From an uncultured Lachnospiraceae bacterium (GTDB lineage Bacteria > Bacillota > Clostridia > Lachnospirales > Lachnospiraceae), in NCBI GenBank assembly GCA_937915975.1, contig CALGGL010000103.1, positions 1-5,543 on the forward strand: a stretch of 5,543 nucleotides of DNA, read 5' to 3'. Made by a program: the position numbers and the translations under genes. The notes beneath the pieces were generated by a model, which worked only from the letters and a program-made list of their open reading frames with translations, made no database searches and was not told the DNA's origin. This document shows positions 1 to 5,543 of the stretch, piece after piece. The first letter of the stretch is position 1; each line of letters opens with the position of its first letter.

Positions 1-222
1 ACTAAAGGAACCAATGCTTAGCTCCTTCTCAAGATTAGAAAAATCATAATCAAACAATTCCTTCAAAATTTTAAAATCATTCTCCACCAAATAATTGACA
101 GAACCAGGCTTAACTTCTGTCTTTTCAGTGACAAGAGAAAATGGATTCTCGTTTGTGATTATGTAATATGCGATATAATTGTGCCAGAGATTGTCATCAA
201 AACCATAGTCCGTCGCAAGCAT
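1..222 (-). other. DUF815-like (AAA+ ATPase, COG2607 type) N-terminal segment at the 3' end of the ABC gene
   Basis: Residues about 549-622 of the open frame do not look like any part of an ABC nucleotide-binding domain. They carry a chain of motifs remembered from the N-terminal half of DUF815 proteins: an LATDYGF start, NLWHNYIAYYI, NENPFSL followed by a Glu two residues later, a GSVN turn, NDFKILKELFDYDF, and an LEKEL-x-IGSFS stretch. In full DUF815 proteins the AAA+ Walker A follows some 100-150 residues later, which would be outside this window. DUF815 proteins are soluble predicted ATPases of poorly known role and are not normally attached to transporters. The assignment rests on recalled family sequence, not on a search. 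The GC content here (30-32% by hand count per 60-base line) is well below that of the adjoining segment. Confidence 0.65.
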
Positions 223-1866
223 CAAAAGCTGCTTTTGTCCCTCGGACAGCTCTCCCGAATCCTCGGCAAGCACCGTGTCGTATCCGTCGCGCAGCTGGTT
301 TATGAAACCGTCCGCGTATACCGATCTTGCGGCCTCTATGATCTCATCCCTGTCTGCACCCGGTTTACCTATCGCGATATTCTCCGCCACCGTTCCGTTT
401 TTTATCCATGTATCCTGAAGCACCATACCAAGAGAATGTCTTAAATCCGCTTTTTTAATTTTATTGATATTTATACCGTCATACCTGATTTTTCCGTCCT
501 GTATATCATAAAACCTGTTGATAAGATTAGTTATTGTAGTTTTACCGGCACCGGTAGAACCTACAAATGCAATCTTTTGTCCCGGAGTCGCAAACAAATC
601 TACGTTGAAAAGTACCTGTTTATCCTCGGTATAGCCAAAATCAACATCATCAAAAACCACATCGCCGGTAAGCTTTACATAGGTAACACTCTTATCTGCC
701 TGATGGGTATGCTTCCAAGCCCAAAGGCCTGTTCTTTCAGTAGATTCAACAAGCTCACCGTTTTCTTCCTTAGCATTTACCAGGGTTACATATCCCTCAT
801 CTGCTTCCGGCTTTTCATCAAGGAGCTTAAATATTCTGTCAGCACCGGCAAGAGCCATTACAACAGAATTCATCTGCTGGCTCACCTGACTTATAGGCAT
901 GTTAATCTGTCTGTTAAAGGTAAGGAAGCTTATAAGAGCACCGGTGGTAAGTCGAAAGAAGCCCTTAAGGGCAAATGCACCGCCTACTATGGCACAAACT
1001 ACATATCCGAGGTTTCCAAGCTGTGAGTTGACCGGTCCGATTACATTTACAAATTTATTGGCACTGTATGCATTTTCATAAAGCTCATCATTGAGCCTTT
1101 TGAAATCTGTCATACTCTCCTTCTCATGATTAAATACCTTAATTACCTTCTGACCGCTCATCATCTCTTCGATGTAACCGTTTACCTCACCGAGCTTAGC
1201 CTGCTGTTTAACAAAGTATTTTCCACTCTGACTTGCAACCTTAGTACTCGCCTTAAGCATTATCGCAAGCATAACAACCGTAACAAGAGTAAGAGGAATG
1301 CTTAAGAATATCATACTCGCAAACACCGATACAATAGTTATAACACTGCTTACAAACTGTGGGATACTCTGACTTATCATCTGTCTTAAGGTATCTATGT
1401 CGTTGGTATATACAGACATTATATCTCCGTGAGTATTTTTATCAAAATAGCTTATAGGCAGACTCTCCATATGTGTAAATAAATCCTGTCTTAAATCGCG
1501 CAGAGTTCCCTGGGAAATATATATCATGGTAAGCTGCTGAACGAGCGATGCAATTATGCCACACAGGTAAAAGCCCGCTACTCTTATGATTGCATGTAAA
1601 AGATTTGAATAATCAGGATTCTCACTACCCATAAGAGGCATGATATAATCATCAATAAGTGTTTTTGTAAAAAGCGTTCCCTGAATATTGGATAAAACAT
1701 TTACGATAATACATATAATTACAAGTGCATATTGAAATTTATATTTCTTACCGACATATACCATTAAACGCTTAAATATCTGACCGGCATTTTCAACCTT
1801 AACCTTTGGTCCTCTGTATCTGCCACCGCCCGGTCCTTTAATAACCTTTACATTTTCTTCTGCCAT
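1..1866 (-). CDS. ABC exporter half-transporter, second subunit, fused in frame to a DUF815-like segment (3' end outside window)
   Basis: The frame is open for 622 codons from ATG 1866-1864 to the window edge, with no stop. Residues 1-435 are a type IV (former type I exporter) half-transporter. A Gly-rich N-terminus is followed by about six membrane segments (roughly 45-66, 90-115, 168-186, 187-206, 280-300, 305-325). A long hydrophilic linker of about 40 residues (358-400, containing GLWAWKH) comes before the nucleotide-binding domain. Walker A is GSTGAGKT at 436-443, the Q-loop Gln is 484 (VLQDTW), and the signature LSEGQ is 540-544. Family members continue with an Ala-Arg helix, Walker B, D-loop and H-loop. 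Here none appears: after GQKQLL (543-548) the protein reads LATDYGFDDNLWH, ENPFSL and LFDYDF, which I recognise as the N-terminal region of DUF815 AAA+ ATPases. The start overlaps the stop of the upstream exporter gene by one base and has a GGGAGG ribosome site, so translational coupling and heterodimer formation are likely. ABC identity is certain; whether the fusion is genuine is not. Confidence 0.85.
   Translation of the reverse strand, partial: MAEENVKVIKGPGGGRYRGPKVKVENAGQIFKRLMVYVGKKYKFQYALVIICIIVNVLSNIQGTLFTKTLIDDYIMPLMGSENPDYSNLLHAIIRVAGFYLCGIIASLVQQLTMIYISQGTLRDLRQDLFTHMESLPISYFDKNTHGDIMSVYTNDIDTLRQMISQSIPQFVSSVITIVSVFASMIFLSIPLTLVTVVMLAIMLKASTKVASQSGKYFVKQQAKLGEVNGYIEEMMSGQKVIKVFNHEKESMTDFKRLNDELYENAYSANKFVNVIGPVNSQLGNLGYVVCAIVGGAFALKGFFRLTTGALISFLTFNRQINMPISQVSQQMNSVVMALAGADRIFKLLDEKPEADEGYVTLVNAKEENGELVESTERTGLWAWKHTHQADKSVTYVKLTGDVVFDDVDFGYTEDKQVLFNVDLFATPGQKIAFVGSTGAGKTTITNLINRFYDIQDGKIRYDGININKIKKADLRHSLGMVLQDTWIKNGTVAENIAIGKPGADRDEIIEAARSVYADGFINQLRDGYDTVLAEDSGELSEGQKQLLMLATDYGFDDNLWHNYIAYYIITNENPFSLVTEKTEVKPGSVNYLVENDFKILKELFDYDFSNLEKELSIGSFS
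200..420 (-). other. GC-rich mosaic segment inside the second ABC gene (Q-loop to signature motif)
   Basis: Hand counts per 60-base line give 47% GC (181-240), 63% (241-300), 53% (301-360) and 47% (361-420). The flanks are 30-32% GC on the low side (1-180) and 30% on the other side (421-480). The segment encodes the helical subdomain from just after the Q-loop through LSEGQKQLL. Its wording (IKNGTVAENIAIGKP, GELSEGQKQ) resembles a different Gram-positive exporter subfamily from the rest of this protein. Members of the subfamily suggested by the linker and Walker A usually read more like LFTGT-x-x-x-NIRYG here. This suggests an insert from another ABC gene, with the conserved LQDT codons as a natural crossover point. 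The subfamily comparison is from memory. Confidence 0.5.
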
Positions 1867-3626
1867 CAGTGTGCGCCTCCCTGCTCATCAAAATCTCCGC
1901 CTCCACCGGTCTGGGATTCATAAACCTCTTTATAAATCTCATTACTCTTTAGAAGCTCATCATGAGTTCCGATACCGTTGATACTTCCCTCATCCATAAC
2001 AATGATTCTGTCAGCCTCCTGCACACTGTTAATTCTCTGTGCAATTATAAGCTTGGTTGTTCCGGGTATAACCTCTTTAAATGCTTTTCTTATCTTTGCA
2101 TCCGTAGCTGTATCAACCGCACTTGTGCTGTCATCAAGAATTAAAATCTTAGGCTTTTTAAGAAGTGCCCTCGCTATGCAAAGTCTCTGTCTCTGTCCTC
2201 CGGAGACATTGGTTCCACCCTGCTCTATATGGGTATTATAGCCATCGGGAAGTGCTTCTATAAACTCATCCGCACATGCCATCCGGCAGGCCTTACGACA
2301 CTCCTCGTCCGTGGCATCCTTATCGCCCCACCTCAAGTTATCATATATGCTTCCACTAAATAATACATTCTTTTGAAGCACAACAGATACTTCATTTCTC
2401 AATACCTCCAGGTCATATTTTCTGACATCAACTCCGCCTACCAAAAGCGAACCGTCTGAAACATCATAAAGTCTGCTGATAAGATTAACAAGGCTCGACT
2501 TGGAGCTTCCTGTTCCACCGATTATTCCTATGGTTTCACCGGATTTAATATGCAGATTTATATCGTCAAGAACATATCCTCCGGACTCACCCTTGTTATA
2601 AGCAAATTTTACATCCTCGAAATCAATATCACCGTTTTTAACCTCCATTACAGGATTATCCGGATTGACTATATCGGGAGTTTCATTTAAAACCTCTGCA
2701 ATACGTTTTCCCGAGCTCATGCTCATGGATACCATTACAAATATCATGGCAACCATCATAAGACTCATAAGTATATTCATACAGTAAGCAAGAAGACTAA
2801 CCAGATCACCGGTATTAAGTCCTCCCGTTCCCGAAATAATCATATGAGCTCCAACCCAGCTTATAAGAAGAATAGTTACATTTACCGTAGCTATCATGGT
2901 AGGAGTTGTAAAAGCCATAACCTTTTCTGCCTTAATAAACATCTTATATATATTGTTATTGGCTTTCTTAAATTTTTCATTTTCATATTCTTCCCTGACA
3001 TACGCCTTGACAACTCTTATAGCTGATACATTTTCCTGAACGCTCTCATTTAAATCGTCATATTTTTTAAAAACTTCAGAAAAATACTTCATAGCTCTTG
3101 ACATAACGAAGACAAGAAATACCGACAAAAAGATTACAGCAACAAGATAAATGCTTGCAATTCTTGCATTTATCATAAATGCCATTATCATTGCAATAAT
3201 CATGGAAAACGGTGCTCTTACACACATCCTTATAAGCATCTGAAATGCATTTTGAACATTGGTCACATCAGTAGTAAGTCTGGTTACAAGACCTGAGGTA
3301 GAATATTTATCTATATTTGAAAAAGCAAAGGTCTGGATATTATTAAACATTGCCTCTCGTAGATTTCTGGCAAAACCGGTGGAGGCCTTTGCTCCAAATA
3401 CACCGCCTAAAATACCGGATAACAGACCAAGCAAAGCAAGAACCACCATAACTATGCCTGTTTTTACTATGTAATCCATATCTCCTTTTTCAATACCGTT
3501 ACTTACAATTTTGCCCATTAAAAGAGGTATAATCATATCAAAGATTACCTCAAAAATCATAAATACAGGCGTAAGTATGGTCGCTTTTTTAAATTCCTTA
3601 AGATGTTTTCCGAGTGTCCTTAACAT
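1866..3626 (-). CDS. ABC exporter half-transporter, first subunit with degenerate ATP site (TM287/BmrC-like)
   Basis: A complete 586-residue protein of normal length for an exporter half with one membrane domain and one nucleotide-binding domain. Membrane segments lie at about 18-40, 57-80, 131-152, 155-177, 240-263 and 278-300. The NBD has Walker A GGTGSSKS (370-377, Ser in place of the usual last Gly, common in this subfamily), Q-loop Gln418, signature VSGGQ (474-478), Walker B ILILDD (494-499) and D-loop SAVD (502-505). The catalytic Glu after Walker B is Asp499 and the H-loop His is Gln530 (IIAQR). That pattern is known from the degenerate-site subunit of heterodimeric exporters such as TM287/288, so this chain needs its partner for ATP hydrolysis. 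The partner is the coupled downstream gene. The C-terminus is Gly/Asp-rich. ATG 3626-3624 is preceded by GAAAGGA and, further up, by a consensus-like promoter. Family roles include multidrug or peptide/lipid export; the substrate cannot be read from sequence. Confidence 0.95.
   Translation of the reverse strand: MLRTLGKHLKEFKKATILTPVFMIFEVIFDMIIPLLMGKIVSNGIEKGDMDYIVKTGIVMVVLALLGLLSGILGGVFGAKASTGFARNLREAMFNNIQTFAFSNIDKYSTSGLVTRLTTDVTNVQNAFQMLIRMCVRAPFSMIIAMIMAFMINARIASIYLVAVIFLSVFLVFVMSRAMKYFSEVFKKYDDLNESVQENVSAIRVVKAYVREEYENEKFKKANNNIYKMFIKAEKVMAFTTPTMIATVNVTILLISWVGAHMIISGTGGLNTGDLVSLLAYCMNILMSLMMVAMIFVMVSMSMSSGKRIAEVLNETPDIVNPDNPVMEVKNGDIDFEDVKFAYNKGESGGYVLDDINLHIKSGETIGIIGGTGSSKSSLVNLISRLYDVSDGSLLVGGVDVRKYDLEVLRNEVSVVLQKNVLFSGSIYDNLRWGDKDATDEECRKACRMACADEFIEALPDGYNTHIEQGGTNVSGGQRQRLCIARALLKKPKILILDDSTSAVDTATDAKIRKAFKEVIPGTTKLIIAQRINSVQEADRIIVMDEGSINGIGTHDELLKSNEIYKEVYESQTGGGGDFDEQGGAH
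1876..1881 (-). promoter_or_regulatory. Ribosome binding site of second ABC gene, inside the end of the first
   Basis: GGGAGG on the minus strand lies 9 bases before ATG 1866-1864. It is embedded in the Gly-rich last codons of the upstream gene, whose TGA (1868-1866) shares one base with the ATG. This fixes the start and indicates coupled translation of the two half-transporters, as expected for an obligate heterodimer. Confidence 0.85.
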
Positions 3627-3638
3627 AAGCGGTATATA

Positions 3639-3645
3639 TCCTTTC
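3639..3645 (-). promoter_or_regulatory. Ribosome binding site of first ABC gene
   Basis: GAAAGGA on the minus strand lies 12 bases before ATG 3626-3624. The spacing is slightly long, but it is the only purine-rich Shine-Dalgarno-like stretch near this start and agrees with a start matching the family's usual N-terminus. Confidence 0.6.
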
Positions 3646-3679
3646 AGAATAACAATTTTTACCTATAATCACACTATTA

Positions 3680-3709
3680 ATTATAACTAAAACCGTCTTA
3701 AAATATCAA
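3680..3709 (-). promoter_or_regulatory. Sigma-A-type promoter for the ABC exporter operon
   Basis: On the minus strand TTGATA (3709-3704, five of six matches to the -35 consensus) is followed after 18 bases by a perfect TATAAT (3685-3680). Transcription should start near 3673, giving a leader of about 45 bases. The promoter lies downstream of the terminator of the preceding gene, so the exporter genes form their own transcription unit. No regulator gene is present in the window. Confidence 0.75.
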
Positions 3710-3733
3710 TATAATATATGTGAAATCTTTTTG

Positions 3734-3782
3734 AAAAAAAATATGTTGAATGGTACATTTTAACTAAGTGCCATCCAACATA
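3734..3782 (-). terminator. Rho-independent terminator of the surface protein gene
   Basis: On the minus strand a 15-base arm (3782-3768, starting TATGTTGG) pairs with 3756-3742 around an 11-base loop (3767-3757). There is one G-U pair and one C-A mismatch in the stem. The stem is followed directly by eight T (3741-3734). It begins 37 bases after the adhesin stop codon. The plus-strand side has no comparable T run, so it appears to be one-directional. Confidence 0.9.
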
Positions 3783-3819
3783 CTTTTAATAATGTCCTTA
3801 TTATGACATAAATATTTTA

Positions 3820-5543
3820 TTAAAATATATCATATCTCTTCTTGCCGTATAACAATGCCGCAATACCCATAAGCGATATAATTATCATCACAACAGGAGC
3901 CTTGGCATTGAATGTATCTCCTGTCTGAACCGATTTATCCGTAGTATTGGTTGTAGTATTGGTTGAGGTAACAGAAGTCGATGTATTCGGTGTCTTCGAA
4001 ACCGTATCTGTATTAGTCTTTATCTTTACCTCATCCTTCGATGTTTCGTTTTCCTTAACGGTCACAGTGGTTTTTTCTCCGGTTGTTACGGTATATCCGT
4101 CAGGGACCTTTGTAACCTCAACGGTATAATCACCTGTCGGAACATCTGTAAGTGTAATCTTACCGTTTGTATCCGTTGAATGACTGGAGGTATCTCCTGT
4201 AGGATCTGTTACATTGACGGAAGCATCAGGTACAGGCTTATTGGTATTTTCATCAATTACCGTTATCTCAAGATTTCCCTTGCCTGCATTATTTATCTTG
4301 GCAAGATGCTCGGCTATCTCAAGCTTCTTAACAGTAACCGTCTTGGTCTCACCTACAGTAACCTTCTTACCTGCAGGAACCTTTGTGACTACTATATCAT
4401 AATCACCGGTATCTATCGGATTAACAAGTATCTGTCCGTTTGCATCAGTTGTATATTCCTCGGTATTGCCCTTTGAATCGGTAACCTTTACAACCGCATC
4501 CTTTACAGGCTCACCTGAATCTTCCTCGACAACCGTAATCTTAAGTCCGCCGGTTGGCGTAATCTTTGCTACGTGTGTCGCGGTTTTTCCTTCTTCAACC
4601 TTCTTGGTTGCCTCCTCACCTGTTGTAACTCTGTATCCGTCAGGAACCTCAGTAACACTTATCTTATGATTTCCTATAGGTGTATCTTTAATGGTTATCT
4701 TTCCGTTGGAATCAGTTGTATATTCCTTAGAATTGCCGCTTGGGTCTGTTATCTTAACCTTTGCACCCGGAACCGGAGCCTGTGTATCTTCATCAAGAAC
4801 GGTTACCTCGAGATTACCCACATCAACCTTATTATAAAATCTACCAAAGGTAAATACCGTACCGTCTGCCAACTTATTAACATTTGATGCAATCGACTTT
4901 CCGGCTGCCTTATCTGCAGCTGTAACGTATTTTTCGGAGGAAACCGTGTAATGGTAAATTCCCTCGGTATCCTTTGTAACCACAAGCTTAATATCTATTT
5001 CACCATCGGAGTTGGTAATATTATTGCTTACACTTACCTGATTTGCTTCTTTAATTACATAGTAATACGTACCCTCAGCACTGAATGTAATATAATCAAA
5101 TCTGAATTCGGAATTGGCAGCATTTGTCGTAGTAAGAATCGGTGTCAATCCGCTTGTACTGTATGTACCGTCCGTTTCATATAATTCAAATGTAAAATCT
5201 CCCTCTTTTATAGGAATTGTTTCAACCTGATCAGCTTCAGCCTTTTCCTTACTTAAGGTCTTTGTAAGTGCCTTTTTACCGCCAAACTGGAACTGGTCAT
5301 CATAACCGGCACTTCTGTCATGGTATATATAGTGGAACTCTGATGATACGTTTACCGTACCGCCTGTAGCAATCCAACCGGCCGCTGTATCAACTATATT
5401 AACATTTGCAGTTGTTTTAGGAACCAAAAACAAGCCTACTGATTTTTTCAAATCAACATTTGTAGCATTAGGAAGATTCCAAATAACCTTCTGACATATA
5501 TTTTTATCTATATTATTTTCTTTTTTAATGTTGGTTCATCAGC
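3820..5543 (-). CDS. Sortase-anchored adhesin/pilin-like surface protein, 5'-partial, with a frame break at 5520-5526
   Basis: The main frame runs from 5520 to TAA 3822-3820. Numbering from the TTG at 5451-5449, it has: a stretch ending near residue 45 (with the preceding VIWNLPNATNV) that resembles the C-terminal end of choice-of-anchor-A adhesive domains; an FctA/Spy0128-like pilin domain (about 58-210); three CnaB/SpaA-like repeats (211-297, 298-386, 387-477); a Thr/Asn/Ser-rich stalk (478-507); a VQTGD sorting signal (508-512); a hydrophobic segment (518-535); and the basic tail KKRYDIF. It should be exported, cut by a sortase and linked to the wall or a pilus. There is no signal peptide or credible start: the frame has no ATG before the C-terminal membrane segment, the TTG lacks a good ribosome site, and TGA TGA closes the frame at 5541-5536. 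The window-edge frame ADEPTLKK joins it only by a one-base shift at A6G. A TTG start at 5451 is possible but unlikely, because it would cut through a domain. Confidence 0.85.
3874..3930 (-). other. Cell wall sorting signal: VQTGD motif, membrane segment
   Basis: VQTGD at 3930-3916 takes the place of LPXTG. It is followed by a short polar spacer and a hydrophobic stretch (APVVMIIISLMGIAALLYG), and then by KKRYDIF just before the stop. The order motif, membrane segment, positive tail is that of sortase substrates; QTGD-type variants are common in Clostridia. No sortase gene lies in the window. Confidence 0.85.
3934..4020 (-). repeat. Thr/Asn/Ser-rich low-complexity stalk
   Basis: Residues 478-506 are almost only Thr, Asn, Ser, Lys, Val, Asp and Pro, with runs such as STNTTTNTT. 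Such wall-spanning linkers lift the folded domains of surface proteins away from the sorting signal. The codons form a short GTT/GTA/ACT-rich degenerate repeat that could slip in replication. Confidence 0.7.
4021..4293 (-). repeat. CnaB/SpaA-like repeat 3 (membrane-proximal)
   Basis: Residues 387-477. It starts GNLEITVIDENT, passes through KPVPDASVNVTDPTG and TDTNGKITLTDVPTGDY, and ends in VTKVPDGYTVTTGE plus a KTTVTVKENE strand. It is clearly most similar to repeat 1 (GNLE, VTDPTG/ITDPSG, NGKIT, VPDGY, VTTGE). The fold is the prealbumin-like beta sandwich of Gram-positive stalk domains. Confidence 0.8.
4294..4560 (-). repeat. CnaB/SpaA-like repeat 2
   Basis: Residues 298-386. It starts GGLKITVVEEDSGEPV and has VKVTDSKGNTEEYTTDANGQ, then DTGDYDIVVTKVPAGKKVTVGE. 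It follows the same strand pattern as repeats 1 and 3 but is more diverged at its end (KTVTVKKLEIAEHLAKI). Confidence 0.8.
4561..4821 (-). repeat. CnaB/SpaA-like repeat 1
   Basis: Residues 211-297. It starts VGNLEVTVLDEDTQAPVPGAK and has KITDPSGNSKEYTTDSNGK, then TPIGNHKISVTEVPDGYRVTTGE. It abuts the pilin domain directly, so the four domains probably stack as a rod. Confidence 0.8.
4822..5280 (-). other. FctA/Spy0128-like pilin isopeptide domain
   Basis: Residues about 58-210 show the family pattern: an ALTKTLS first strand, GDFTFELYETDG, FRFDYITFSAEGTYYYVIKE, a DIKLVVTKDTEGIYHYTV strand pair and a closing FGRFYNK. By position, Lys64, Glu135 and Asn207 match the Lys-Glu-Asn set that forms the internal isopeptide bond in Spy0128. 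The assignment of these residues is inference from motif position. Confidence 0.75.
5520..5526 (-). other. A AAA AAG heptamer: frameshift point in the surface protein gene
   Basis: On the minus strand the frame entering from the window edge reads GCT GAT GAA CCA ACA TTA AAA AAG and then meets TAG at 5510-5508. A -1 shift on the heptamer (zero-frame codons AAA AAG) continues directly as GAA AAT AAT in the adhesin frame. The heptamer and its phase match the dnaX-type slippery site. A missing A in the homopolymer, by mutation or sequencing error, would look the same. No clear stimulatory hairpin is seen downstream in this AT-rich stretch. Confidence 0.6.

Noticed and set aside
181..444. Plus-strand open frame of 87 residues starting with GTG
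   Set aside because: It is a shadow of the ABC NBD; Arg/His-rich content follows from the GC-rich patch on the other strand and no start signal precedes it.
577..1026. Plus-strand open frame of 149 residues (also 899-1081)
   Set aside because: It lies wholly antisense to the well-supported membrane domain and NBD of the second ABC gene, has no recognisable domain and no ribosome site.
3664..3685. Inverted repeat TATAAT/ATTATA around the exporter transcription start, possible operator
   Set aside because: Only 6 bases per arm in very AT-rich DNA, and one arm is the -10 element itself; chance is a sufficient explanation.
3627..3819. Riboswitch or small RNA in the intergenic gap
   Set aside because: The gap is explained by a terminator, a promoter and a leader of about 45 bases, leaving no room for a structured element.
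4180..4887. Several plus-strand open frames antisense to the CnaB repeats, and a minus frame at 4803-4985
   Set aside because: They are by-products of repetitive Thr/Val-rich codons; the real frame is fixed by three aligned repeats and a sorting signal.
5449..5451. TTG as start codon of the surface protein
   Set aside because: No adequate Shine-Dalgarno sequence is placed before it, no signal peptide follows, and it would cut an adhesive domain whose strands are visible upstream in the same frame.

Overview
The window looks like a low-GC Gram-positive chromosome fragment, most likely from a Clostridia/Lachnospiraceae-type gut or rumen bacterium. The clues are AT-rich DNA with GGAGG-type ribosome binding sites, a sortase-anchored surface protein ending in a VQTGD-type sorting signal, and a clostridial-style heterodimeric ABC exporter pair. 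This placement is inference; there is no rRNA or marker gene. All supported genes are on the minus strand, so transcription runs from high to low coordinates.

Region by region, in transcription order: (1) 5543-3820 is the C-terminal part of a large cell-wall-anchored adhesin or pilin-like protein. It holds the end of a choice-of-anchor-A-like adhesive domain, an FctA/Spy0128-like pilin isopeptide domain, three CnaB/SpaA-like repeats, a Thr/Asn/Ser-rich stalk, VQTGD, a membrane segment and a basic tail. Its 5' part lies outside the window. The reading frame can only be joined to upstream sequence through a one-base shift at an A6G run at 5520-5526. (2) 3819-3627 is a regulatory gap with a strong intrinsic terminator for the adhesin gene and a good sigma-A-type promoter for the next operon. 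(3) 3626-1866 is a complete ABC exporter half-transporter whose own Walker B/H-loop residues are the degenerate type (Asp, Gln). (4) 1866-1 is its translationally coupled partner (stop/start overlap TGATG). It starts as a normal exporter half, but just after the ABC signature motif the frame runs into a segment resembling the N-terminal part of DUF815-type AAA+ ATPases and leaves the window still open.

The two ABC genes should form one heterodimeric exporter. In such exporters only one ATP site is catalytic, and its Glu and His come from the second subunit. Those are exactly the residues missing from the second gene as it stands. If the fusion is real, the exporter is probably dead or repurposed. 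If it is not real, the window joins two unrelated loci. A GC-rich patch (about 200-420) just before the junction supports a mosaic or chimeric origin.

Caution: both strong anomalies (the ABC-DUF815 junction and the A6G frameshift) lie near the two window edges, where draft or metagenomic contigs are least reliable. Apart from these, the content is ordinary accessory surface and transport biology. I found no CRISPR array, tRNA, rRNA or insertion sequence.
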